Source: Limanda limanda
Lineage: Eukaryota; Chordata; Actinopteri; Pleuronectiformes; Pleuronectidae
DNA: 64,000 nt
NCBI RefSeq assembly: GCF_963576545.1
Contig: NC_083638.1
Location: 25,134,090 to 25,198,089, forward strand
Direction: 5' to 3'
The notes under the pieces are model-generated. The model worked only from the letters and a program-made list of their open reading frames with translations. It had not been told where the DNA came from and made no database searches. Positions 49,785-61,870 of this stretch are shown in pieces (position 1 is the stretch's first letter; the number at the start of each line of letters is the position of its first letter). The position numbers and the translations under genes were made by a program.

Positions 49785-51001
49785 GTGACAGGCACATGCA
49801 CACGTGTAAATCCAATGACTGCCTGACTTGACTTTCCAATTATTCTTGGTGCCTTTTCATATTTATAACAGTTATTGTGGGCACAACTGCTGCGGTGCGT
49901 CAAGAGCAAGGAAGTCATAGCAACAACAAGAGTGGTGAAAGGCAGAGAATAGCGAGGCTAAACACGCAGGAGAAAGATTCCCTTGTACATTGGTGAATAT
50001 CATTAAGGAACAAAGGGTCACTTTCATAAGTGATTGCTTTTAAGTATAATGCGCATAAAAACTGGGTTCAGATTCACACTCCACAGTTTGCAGAGAGAAG
50101 GTTATACTTTCCTCAAGACATGGGAGTAGAGAAGAGAGAGAAAATCCTCTAACCCTGTTGTGTGGATGCACTGCGTGGGCTGACAGGGTCTTTTACTCAG
50201 GCTTCCAATAATATTGGTTAATTGCTGGATTTCTCGGGCTTCTCTCAACTTGCATCACGAGTAGGCGTGGAAGAGTTTACAGCAGGGGTATATTGCTGCT
50301 GACAGAATACAGTGTTCTCATTCTCTCTCTTTTAATTGTCATTCCCTGCTCACAGGCACATTTCTCTAGCAGATTCCCTTGAGAGAGGTTTCCCCAGAAT
50401 CTACGTAAAAGGATTCCTTCCCACGCCATGGTCTTAGGAACATCTCATTTTCATCCTCCCGCGCCTTGCTCGTACACACATGCACACACTCCCTCACACC
50501 CTGGCATTGTGTCCTCATGTCTCCCTGTTCTCTCTCTCTCAATTTTCTAACTTCTCTAGGCTTCTCTCTGCCCCCCCATATCTTATAGATCCTCCGTGGG
50601 AGGCAGCATCTCCCTCACACTGCAGGCGTGGGCCCTTACTCTGACAAATGACATGCCGAGCCCACCAGCTTTGCGTGGGGGGAGAAAAGCTTTAAGTTAA
50701 GAAGGAGAACTGGATCTGATTGGATGGTGAAACTCAGGGGCTGTATCTTAGTGAGCAGCATTTGATTGGGACCAGGTAAGAAGTGGGAGAAACACAGCGA
50801 GAGCTGCAATACTATATCACACCGACAGTGTGAAATAATGACTGCATTATAAACACTGCTCAAAATGGTCAAGCTGTCAACTGTGACAGTGAAAACTTAC
50901 GGTTAAACATGAGCCATGATATATGATAAACATTTGTCTTGGCAGCTTGTAGCTTTAACATGTGTTTTGGTCTGGCTGATTTTTTTCATTAAATCACTTA
51001 C

Positions 51002-51138
51002 GAGTGTTCCGTGGCCAACTGCTGGGCCAGAGAATTTGCTGTAGGATCTCGGTCTAAGGCCAGGACTGTGACTTCAGGAACCGTGTTCAGAATCGCTTTG
51101 GTATGACCACCACCTCCAAATGTCATGTCCAGGACCAC
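51002..51138 (-). CDS. mettl15: METTL15, first visible coding exon (SAM-binding motif I)
   Basis: METTL15 transfers a methyl group from SAM to N4 of a cytidine in mitochondrial 12S rRNA; it is the vertebrate relative of bacterial RsmH/MraW and acts in the mitochondrial matrix. This exon gives 45 complete codons plus two bases. It runs from [15 protein letters not shown], matching the family's glycine-rich SAM loop, to LALDRDP, whose first Asp (visible residue 29) is expected to bind the SAM ribose. The acceptor is ATGTAG before GTGGTC and the donor is CTC/GTAAGT; the exon starts in phase 0 and ends two bases into a Ser codon completed by the next exon. I did not find the upstream exon carrying the mitochondrial leader and the His-Pro-Val-Met-type start of the domain, so the gene is 5'-partial here. 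Recognition rests on remembered family motifs and on agreement with the following exons. Confidence 0.93.
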
Positions 51139-54100
51139 CTACATGCGAGAAAGCAAGAAGAAAAAAACACATTCTTCTCACAACAGGACTCAGTATACAT
51201 GATTCATCATCTCATCATCACAATGTTAGTTCAAATTCCTGTTATTTAGTTCTGCCTTTTGCATTTTAAAAGGCCATGGTAGATAAAAAATTACAGTGGG
51301 AACAGTTCATCTGGAAAAAAAACGATGATACAAAATAAATATGTCTGCGCCGGACTTGTTTAATCATTCTTTAAATTAGCTATGAAGTCTTGCAAGTTCT
51401 GGCAAACGTCGATTTTTTTTCTTGATTTATTTTGAAGTCCCACAGCAGTGTTTCTGTTCGACCAACTAAACAGTTATTTATTCTCCCCTTCAGTAACCAA
51501 AAACACCTGAAAACAAGACTGATGTCGTAAGTTTGACAGCTTCAACCTTCACAAAACATTTAAATTATTCAAGAATCAATATCGCAGTTGAATCGCGTCT
51601 AATCAGATCTAACCTATATTAACAGTGACGGAAATGACTGGGTGTAATGTGAATGGTGCTGCGACTCTTCAGGTCCCCTCTGCTCTGTGGAGCATTTTAA
51701 CTTTTGCCGCTCATTGTTTTGGTTTTAATGTCAACAACTTTAGCGAGCCTTCAACAGTTCTTATCACTTTGACTTACAGCAGTATAGGCAGCTAATTTAA
51801 GTGCAAACTTTTCTAGTAAGTTTGGCTTTAATTGGATATTATACAAATTAGCGGAAAGATCATGACTGTCAGCTGAGACTTAAATGCAATTGGTCGAGCA
51901 TGTGCATCAACAGAACCTCACTAGAGCGGCTCCTTCCCCCATATTCGCTACTGTCCAGATTGGTAGTGTTCATCTTTCTATACAGTCTATGATACTCCAG
52001 CATAAACAGTCACAGAGGAGGAGGGAGTTGAACCCCCTGCAACGGATAACTGGCTTCAATGTGATGGCAAGGCTGTAATGATGCGTTGTTTTTCATGTTG
52101 CTAATTTGACGCCAGAAATAAAACATAGAACCGGAGAACATTTATGATCATGAACACAGCATGTATCCGGCATGTCTGCGTCTCAGACTCAGTCGGCGCC
52201 TCCTCTCTGAAGTTCACTTTGTAGAAAAATGTTCAGTAGAATATTGAAATCAAGACTTCTTGAGTTGTATTCTAGCTGCTGATCAATATGTAGTATTAAG
52301 CAAACCATCACACAAGAGGACATTTAGATTTTTGACCAGTGATGCATGTGCTTGGCCAATGGATTTGTTCATCAACAAACAGGATGCCTCACATCTGCCA
52401 GAGATCATTGTTTAATAAGATGGAATGAAAACGTCTAAGTCGTTACCATGGGAATCTTTCCCATCTCTGCTACTCACCTATATATAAACCTTTATCAGTT
52501 TAATCAATGAGAATACCTGATTAAATGAATGTTATATTACATCCAACTCAACATAAAGGTGGCATAAGCTCTGCCAGCTGTGTCCTTATTTGAAACCGTT
52601 AACAAATCCAGCCTATATATGTTCACCAGTTAATGGGAACACTTGCTGATTTGAAACACTGCTGTACAGTGATGTTTTTTCTTTCACATCCCCTCCTGTG
52701 ATGGACTGAGATGTTAGCTTCAATTTTCCCTTCCTTTTGTCCTCATACTGCCAAATGCTGCTCTGATTAATTACGTGAGGGTGTATGTATAATGTGATAC
52801 GATAGTATGCTATCTACCTTATGCTTATAGTGGGACACATTGGTTTGGAGGCTTTGTCCCATGTTCTCATGCTAACCCGTAAATATCACGTAGACCGAAA
52901 GTCATCAATAAAAATAAAGATTAAAAAAAGTGCTGTATTTATGAAGAGCAATCAGCCACAAAACAGCTAAATGATGACTCTACCACCACATGACACCATA
53001 GAAATGTTGCTTATTACTATGCTGTAATATGCCAGCTAGACACCTCCACTAACTGAAACATTTGAAAACAAGAAAGTAAATAATTCCTCCATTATAATGT
53101 GATTTTGCTGCTAGTGACAACAGCTTTTTTTTTCTGAATAGCTTATCGAGAAGTGTGAATATTACAAACTTTTATTTGTCCAAATTTTTTTATTTAATTT
53201 ATTAAATGCCATCGGATATCTCCTGAAGTAGCTTTTAATTTGCCCTAAAAGAGACGTATGACGATCAGATCAATAGAGAACACATAAAAGTGATTAGGTT
53301 TAAAACTGTGTTTAAATCAAACATGCTTACAAATTTGTAAATATCTACTTCAGGATGTCATCAATTGTAAATACCAGTCTTTCAATCTAAACGTTTAACC
53401 GGGAAACAGAATTTATCGATCATATCGTGAGGGGCAAGAAATGGGAAAATGTTTTACCAGGGAAATGTTGAAAAACCTGCCAACCATTCTGCTGCAGCTG
53501 TATCCACAGCGTAAGACTTGCCAAGCAGAGAACAGCTCCTGTCCCCACATATTCCTATACCTTCTACATCTGTTGACTACCACTGCTACACAACAAAATA
53601 AAAATCCCAGCCCTGTTCTGAGTGAACAGTCTGAGATTGCATGAATAATTGACTGGATTATGCTTTACTTTTTACTTTTTTATGTTTCTGTTCTGTGATT
53701 TATAATAATGTCAGCAAATGGTGGGGAACAGATGTAAAATGACACAAAAGGAAATGCAAGCTATTCCCCACAAAAACATTAAACCTGTCGATCGATAGTG
53801 ACGTTGAAGGTGGGGTGTGTGCGTGCATGTGTGAGGGAAGAAGTGATCAATGGCGGTTCCCTCTCCTTTCCAGCGCACAGCAGCAGATGGGGAGGGGGTG
53901 TGGGCTAGTGGGATGAGTCACACGCATAATGAACTTGCCTGTTGTGCTATTCAATACAAAAAAGGAAAAGGAAAACAGAAACACAAACAGCAAAGTAGGC
54001 TGGCTTTTATCGAAACAGTCGACACAAGCAACCAGGAGACAAACTGGTCCTCTACTGGAGAGTGTTGCACTTGTCACAACAATCTTTTGTCACATCCTGA

Positions 54101-57100
54101 GGAAGCTGTGGCCAAAAGAACAAAGGTAAAGCTTATTTATTTCAGACTGCCAGCAGATTCCCACCAGTGTTAGAGGCAGTTGGTTGGAAACCTAAATACT
54201 ATATTTATTCACGGTTTTCTTCAATGAGCACTGACACTATTCATCTTCGGGAGGTGTAATAGTATCAAACACACACACAGCAAGTAAACTAATAAAAAAA
54301 AAAAATTAAGTGCATGCAACACAAAATTGAGAACTGCATGTCTACAAGATCATTTATAAGGTAAATTGAAAATCTAGTCGCCCTGAGGGAAAACAAGCTT
54401 CTTCAAAAGCCATGAATGCTGCTGTGAAAATCTCCCCTCTTTTTTTCAGCGAGCCAGCTACTTCTACCACCAGATGGGCAAAACAACTTCTTGAAAAGAT
54501 TTTGTGATAATGGGCTTGGCATTTGCGATGATGATTGACACCGAACTTGGGAGTGAGTCATTCACATTGATATTTCATACAGCGGGGTGTCAGCAAGGCT
54601 CTCACCTAGACTGGGCCTGCCCAGAGAAAGCACCAGACTGGAATGAAGCCAGCACTCAACGTGGGTCCTCGCAGTCTCCAAATGCAGAGTCGGTGCTTAA
54701 AATAAAAGTAATTACTGTAGTCCCGTGTTCTGTTACCCTGTTTGGGGTGTGTAATATCTGCCTTTCCCAGCAGAGGGAATAGGAGAGTTAGGAGAGGTCC
54801 AAGTGGTGCAGTCCAACAGTGAAGCTGCAAGGTGATAGAATGCAGGACACTTCAGCAGACACCCAACAGCATTTTTAATGAGAACTTCTCTACCCAAAAG
54901 GAAAGGTAAAAACACCGTATCTCACTCGATAAGTTGCATCGAAAAATGAGGAAGAGAATCGACTGAGAGTTTCAAAAACATGTTTGATGGGAAAAGTCTC
55001 ACTTTGGCATTGAGATTTTGCAAACATACGGCTCATACAACCGTAAATAATATCCTGGCCATATGGAAAGAAGGGGCCTCAACTCAAGTCTTCTTATGGT
55101 TGAATTCATTAGGAAAAGGGGAAGAGGAACCTGAGAGAAGCCTGAGTACTCACCTAAATCCTACTTGTGACTCCCCAGCCCAGGTCAGTTACAGTGGGGG
55201 ATCTAAAATGTCATTGAGGGGAGTTTTTACAGATCTTGTTACACTAACACACAGACCATTAGGGAGACAGATACACAGGTACAGGATCGCTTTTCTTGTC
55301 GCGTCCGTTGCCATGGCAAGAGTGGAGGTAACCGGTTTGCATTTCTTTCTCTGTCACACAAAGTTCATGGCAAGACACAAATGTGCAAGAATTTGTCAGG
55401 TCTGCAGCATGAGAGTCTGGTATGAATAGATGAAGGAGCAGGTTGTGCTTGACGGTGGTTGGGTCGACTGCAGAGAGAGGTTATGTGTTGACTAACCTGG
55501 CCGTTGAGCCTTTGTGGACTGTGGACAGAAATCTTGCACTTTAAATAGCACCAATGTACGAATTATGCGAAGATAAACATTTAATAAATTTGCTCATACC
55601 TCATACCTGAACCCCCTTATTAAGTCTCCACACCTCATTTATTTTTGGTTTGTTTTTTTAACTTAAAAAGGATGTAAATAACTTTTTCCTCTCTTTACTT
55701 CATTTCAACAAATGTAATAGGTGTGTTCATTGTTCGTGCAAATAGGGGCTGAAAGTGGGGGTGCACAAAACAGATGGTCAGTGAGCGCAGACAAACTGAA
55801 AAGGCATGAAAGCTTCCTGCAATTACTCTGTCAAGAGATTATGTTGATGGTGACCAGTGATGTCTGAGGTGCGTGTGGCCCAAACGTAACGTGTACTAAA
55901 CATACAGCCTGGGTTGGAGAGCGAAAGGGAAGTCAGTGAACAAGTGGGCGCGTGAACGAGTGATACAGGAGCACTAAAATGTTGACAAAACTCTTTGCCA
56001 GAGGGCTCCTTCCAAATGCCTCTCTGTATGTTAAGCTAATCTCTCTTTTGTCAAAGGAATGCTGGAGAGTTACAACAAATACTTTCATTCCTCATCTATT
56101 CAGTCCTATTTGCAGTCTGTTGGCATGAGTTTAAATAAAGGCACCTGAGGAGGTATTTGAGTTAGGTAGGACAAGACACGTCTGCACGCATAACAGGAGC
56201 ATTTGCTCATTCGCCTCCAACAACACCCATCTGAAGTATGTCTGATCTAGGCCATTTCCAAACCTACATTTTTCAGTGATGTTATTTACTTGGAGAGTCT
56301 CCACCTGAGTGTCATTAGCAGTTCAAAGCGTCTCTCCTGTGAAGGGAAGGGGGAGCTTAGTTATGAGAACAGGACAGGTTGATTTTGTAACATGTTTCAA
56401 CATTTGATGTAAACACACCTGTGGAGTGGTGTAAAAGAAGATGGGTTCTATTCAAAGCGTCATCATACTGATTGCTTTATGATAAAAAAGGTGTGAAGCA
56501 AACAAGACAGGTAGTTAAAAGTTGTAAGGTACAGGTAAAAGAGAGATGTCACCTGTCATTTCTTTTGTAGTGGAATTAAAGAAAGCATTATTTGTTAAAA
56601 TCATCTTTTTTTTAATCTAGTCATGAACCATAGCTACGTAAATCTATAATACATAAAGGATTGGTCACACTTGTTGCATCCAGGACTCTAAACATGGATT
56701 CTCCTCTAGGTCCTTTATAAATTATCTGCTTCTTCTAAAAGAGGTCGAGGGAAACTAACTTACTAACTAACTATATGTTATTGAAGCCTCACTTAAGTAC
56801 ACCTACAAGTATTATCGAATAATATAACAATGTAAATTTGATCCCATTAGAGCTGTTCCTTCTGGCACCTAAATCACAAAAGTTAGTCATCTGTGCCCAT
56901 TTGCCTGTGCAACACACAACATTTGAGCCTATTATCACCACGTATGTTGTTTATCACTATGACTCACTTCTGTTACCTGCAATATTTATATATTTTAAAC
57001 AAGTGTTAACAGAGTTTGTTTATCTCGAACTGTTACCACACCAGTTATACACGGGTGTAACAAAAGCTGACAACAGTTTACATTACTGAGGATAAAACAA

Positions 57101-60100
57101 TCAGTGATCCTACATGGCTACTACATATAAATCACACGTTTCTGAGTTCCCACAAAATTTGGTTTGATGATGCATGCTCCCGAGAAGAAACCAAACCAAA
57201 GGGAAGTCTGAACATTATTTATTTCCTTCTAGACCTTTGGACCCTGTCTGCATATCAAATTTACCTTAGGGTACTGATGAAGACACCTTGAACCTTGACC
57301 AGAGACACAATGTTTATGCTGTAGGAATGGGAAAGGGCAACTTTTAATGTCAGTCACTGGAACTTAAAAGGTGTCCTTGAGTATTGGCCAGTACTTAAGT
57401 TTTTTATGCACATAACTTTGATTATAATATATTCAGCTGCTAAATGTTGTTGTTTCTTTACTTCCTTTCTTCCTTTGTTGGCAAAACTGTTGACATATTC
57501 ACAAACACTGAGGGAGCAGTATTCTTTGGTCTTTTTTCTAGAGACATCCCTTTTTTGGATTGGCTGCAGGAGAACTTTTGCCTACTGTTCCAAAGATGTG
57601 CGTAGTTCTCAGTGTAGCACAAGGCAGAAGACATACTGGACAACTATCTAAACAATTTCAGGAAGCTGTCTAGTCTGTTTGTCACGGTGTGTCCCCACAC
57701 CATATATAGCCAATTTCAGACACAATCCGGGCTGTTATGAAACACATGCATGGACGAGTCTCTATATGGTAATTTCCTCAGTAAAATATTGTTTCATCTG
57801 CATCTCTGTGGCGTTAAATACTTGGTTATAAGGTAAAGTACTGCTCAGACACACAATGCAACAGCAAACATCTGTATATAGAGGTCAAACAGACATCATA
57901 CTATGTTAATAAAATAAAATAGACAAAATAAAGTAATATGAAAATATTCAATAATAAAATAAGTTGAGACACCTCCACTACGTCTGATATTTTATACCTT
58001 AAGACATCTCTAACACACAGACAGAATAAGTCGAACTGGGGGTCTGATGAAGTTTGACCTCTTGGATATTTGAGAAATATCCGAGAAGACCCCATTCCTA
58101 ACAAACTGCATCATTCCCACAGTTTTCAAGACAGCAATGGTAAAACCACCTTCCTTGGTACATTGCTGGAGATAATGGTTTAATATAGACTTTTTGCTGA
58201 TTTAGAATAACATCCTTTTCAAGCAAACCACAGACAGAGTCAGCCCTAAGGAAAGAAAAAAATATATGACGGTCTTCTAAGATTTCAGTTTTATTACACA
58301 AATGTTGGACAAAGTTGAGGAAAGGAGCTTGGATAATTAAGGTCTTCCACACACTTTGTTGTTTTCCGTATGCGTCCCGTACGAGTACAGAAGAAGGTGC
58401 ACCTATTTTTATGCCTTTAAACCATGTAACACGCTGCCTCTGGATATTACAGTGGTTTGATTGGTATTTTTAAAAGGAACCATAAGACGTAGACTTTTTA
58501 GTGGCTTTTAATTTGAAGTAATGTCACAACCTTAGTCTGTTTATTTTTATACCAAGAGTTAATTTTATTCTGTTTTATTGACTTGTTTTCGGAACCAGCA
58601 GCTTCAGTCTGTCTGTCTGTCTTCTCAGCAAAACTGTTCATGCAGCAAAAATTGAAACAGGGTAATCAGAGGGTTAGTGGCAAATTCCGCCAACTACTCA
58701 GGCTTTAAAAATACACTAATTGGGCTCAAGTTGGCGCTGTACAAAAATAATTTATACATTTTCAAAAGTGGTTCCCTATAGTTCTTTCTTCCTCATACAT
58801 TTTCACTTTAAGTGAAGTGAAGCTAATCAATCGGGGCCAGTTTCCTACAAAATTCTGAGAACGGAGAATGCTGTCAAAGAGTCATCAACGGACCTTGGAT
58901 GCATCAAGCTGTTTTGAATTTATACATTTAAATAATTTTAAATAAGCACAATAAGTTCACAAATCTCAAGACGTAAAAACTGTATCACCATTTAAGGTCA
59001 CAGTCATTGAGGTAGGATGCCACGGTAGGAGAAGGAATGACTCACTAGTTTACTCATCCTGGAGCATGGAGGATGACATGAAGATATACTGCTGCTACCC
59101 TAAAGTTCTGCCTAGATCTTACCAGGGCCATAAAAACCTCAGCGCCTCTCAAACATCTTCCTCAGTATGATCCCTTCCTTCCTTCCTTCCTCTCATTTAT
59201 GTAGACTTCTTTTTCTCATCACCACGTTCATATAATTCACACCAGCCAGGCCTTTTTTCTACAGTTACATTTTTTACATTTTTCAATAAAAATCTGACTG
59301 CAACGAGGAAAACCCTGGTCCCTCTCCTCCTCTTCATAAAGCTCATAAAGCCCATGTCAAGCATCCGCCCACTTCAAGGAGTCCTGAGACTGGATCTTAC
59401 ACCACAGTGGTGCCGAGGAGATCCCTGGAGGAGCAGGGATAGCAGGCACTTGCATCTTCTCTGAAACTATGAGCCAATAACTCAATATTTACTGTACGTG
59501 GGCAATCCAAGGCAACGATTAGTCTTTCTACCACACTCCTTCTGCTTCTCGCGTTCTGAGAAAGTAATCTAAAAGTAATTTCATTTAAAAATGATGAATT
59601 AATTTAGCTGCTCAGAGAACAGTTATTTGACTGTTAGTATTTGACTTCTTTCTGTCAAATTAAAACATAGCACAATTTGGTTCAAACAGCCACTTTAAAG
59701 TTGATTCTGAAACATATATTCATCGATCATGTGTGTTTTGGTTGAATTCGAGGCCAGCATATGACTGAAACATCATGGAAGATTATCATCTGCACTGCAA
59801 GGTAATCACATTATTAAACCCAATCACAATCTGTGTGTCAAAATGACAAGAGCAGCATTTTTATTTACCTCGCATGTTCTAAATCTTTGCAAATAAACTG
59901 ATTTATAGGGCAGAGGAAAGCATTGTGGGGATCTGATTTGGAGGCAATGAGTGACAGCTGGGGAAAAACTGATTGGACACTGAAAGAAATGGAAAGGGAG
60001 GGACCTCTACTGTGAGCATGAGTCATCACTCTCCACCCCCACCCCCCCAAACTGCCGGTTTTTGTCTTGCAGGTTGGAGATTTACTGAGCTACATTTTCT

Positions 60101-61360
60101 TTGCAGGAAACATTCAATTTCACATTAAACTGAACGCAGACCATAACAAGCAAATTATAGTGAGTGATATCATGAGTCAAATCTGCAGGAGGTTTACAAC
60201 AAAGGTCCAGTAGGTGCTTAAAATCTATTTACAGTTAGTACTAACATATCCTGAACATAAACAGATTACACATGTATCACCTTTTCATTCATCATTCTGT
60301 GTAGACACAGTTAGACTAGGATACATTTTCAAAATGTTACTGGAACAGGATTTAATGCCTTGAAATCCATGAAAATTACAACTTCCTTATCTGTAAAGGA
60401 GATTTTTCAGAAGTGGCTCAAGGATACTGCAAAGACTTCAGCCTCACCTCTGTGCTTTGTAGCTGTGGGAGGCAGCCATTCATGATAATTGAATTTATGT
60501 TTCCCACAGTCAAACAGGTTAGTTTGGGGTTGAAAACAATGGGAAGAGGGTTGCTGTGTGTGAAATCCTCATTATTTTTGATTGGTCCATTCAACTCAAT
60601 TGCCAGAAGTGAGATGGTGCAGAAGGAATTCATATTGTTAATATTATTTGACTATTAACAAAAACAAAAATATCATTATTCTTTCACTTTGAGAGTTATA
60701 TGGCTCTAGAGCATTGACAAAATTATTGCCGCAATAATGTCGTCATCCACTAAACATTGCGTTTTGCTTTTGTATGGGTTTGCGACCTTCACTGTGCAGA
60801 ATGATGCATGTGCACTAGAATGTTGTTTTCACATTCATCTGCTGAAGGCAAAACGTTTCTCTGTGCTCACCTTAAATCTGAGTTCAACACATGCAGGAAA
60901 GCATACACTTTTATGGCATTACTACTGGTGTGGAAGCCAATCACAGTTCAGCAGTCAGCCTACAAGTGTGAGGTGGAAACAAACATTTACTGTGCACACA
61001 GACTGAGAATTAACATTTCAGTGAAGTACAATACATCTCGTTTTCAGCAGTGACATTTTAGAAACAAAACTTTGTTTAATAATTAGAAATTCAAAATTAA
61101 GGACATAGAAGAGATGGCTGTGCGATTAGGAATTTTACTAGTGTAATTGTGCTTTCTGTGGATTAATCAGATATAAATCATTACTCCAAGCAGAGTATTA
61201 TATGTCTGGAGGGGATCTTCAAGACGACCATTACGCTTCGCGCATCACAAATAAATTTCCCTTGATGCCAGCAAGTAACCTGGATGAATACTAAAGAAAG
61301 TGCAGGAAAGCGGTCTTGTCATTAGGACAACAAGCATGGTCAGCACATGATATGTACCAA
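51139..61360 (-). other. presumed METTL15 intron; no confirmed exon
   Basis: The acceptor at 51140-51139 requires an upstream exon, but I found no match to the METTL15 N-terminal domain in this stretch. A fish dispersed repeat lies at about 51780-51991, and a TTCC run at 59176-59193. The open frames at 54980-55429 (plus) and 57901-58352 (minus) are unexplained. Confidence 0.55.
51780..51991 (+). repeat. teleost dispersed repeat ending in ACAGTCTATGATAC
   Basis: Contains TTTGGCTTTAATTGGATATT, GATCATGACTGTCAGCTGAG and an end CATCTTTCTATACAGTCTATG shared with the repeat at 20640-21055. The internal parts differ, so they may be two subfamilies sharing an end. Limits are approximate. Confidence 0.5.
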
Positions 61361-61363
61361 AAC

Positions 61364-61870
61364 GCTGCTATCAGCCATGCGCTGAAGTCCAGGAATTTTG
61401 TACCGGACAATTTACATAACTTTTCCCCCCAGCATTTTAATAAATAATAATAAAATGTCTCGCAAATGTCAGAGTGAGCCCATGTGAGAACACAGCAGGA
61501 GAAGTCATATCAAGCAAGTGGATGTGATAATCTCTTAAACCTGACAGACGCAAAAGTGAAAAATACAAAAATAATAGAAATATCTTGGGATCAATATGAG
61601 GTGCCAAACATGAATAAGAAGCCGACGTAGATGTCAACTTGGAAAGACAAGAAGATTCGAGAAAGGACTGACGCTGGAGTCACGTGATCTCTGCAGCTGA
61701 ACTTAAACATCATGTTATTCCTCCTGCATGATAAGACGTCATTCCTAACCTCCGAACATTTTCCTGTTTCTGTTCCTGTCTCATCTTGACAACATCCTGC
61801 TGAGTTCTTCATATGTAAAAGGCAAGCATCAGAAAATGTCCAGACCAAGAGTTCATGTCTGCAAATGGCT
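61364..61870. mobile_element. MITE-like element with both inverted ends (copy 5)
   Basis: The left end GCTGCTATCAGCCATGCG, then CTGAAGTCCAGGAATTTTG, pairs with the right end, whose reverse complement reads GCCATTTGCAGACATGAAC, then TCTTGGTCTGGACATTTTC. This is the only copy here with both ends, and it sets the element at about 507 bases. I could not see a clear target duplication and there is no transposase. A hAT-like origin is only a guess. Confidence 0.65.

Larger units (their letters stand above)
41388..51001 (-). other. METTL15 intron of 9.6 kb (between first and second visible exons)
   Basis: This intron has a GTAAGT donor and a TTTCTCCAG acceptor. It contains two Rex3-like tails in opposite orientation (43832-44075 and 44998-45255), three copies or ends of an MITE-like family (46131-48651), CA repeats near 48306-48328 and a solo LTR (49009-49784). 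Nothing recognisable is seen in 41400-43830, 47100-48580 or 49800-51000. Confidence 0.9.

Noticed and set aside
56170..56205. Minus-strand Ala-Pro-Val-Met as a possible METTL15 N-terminal exon
   Set aside because: A stop codon follows within about ten residues and another lies closely upstream. Only four residues match.
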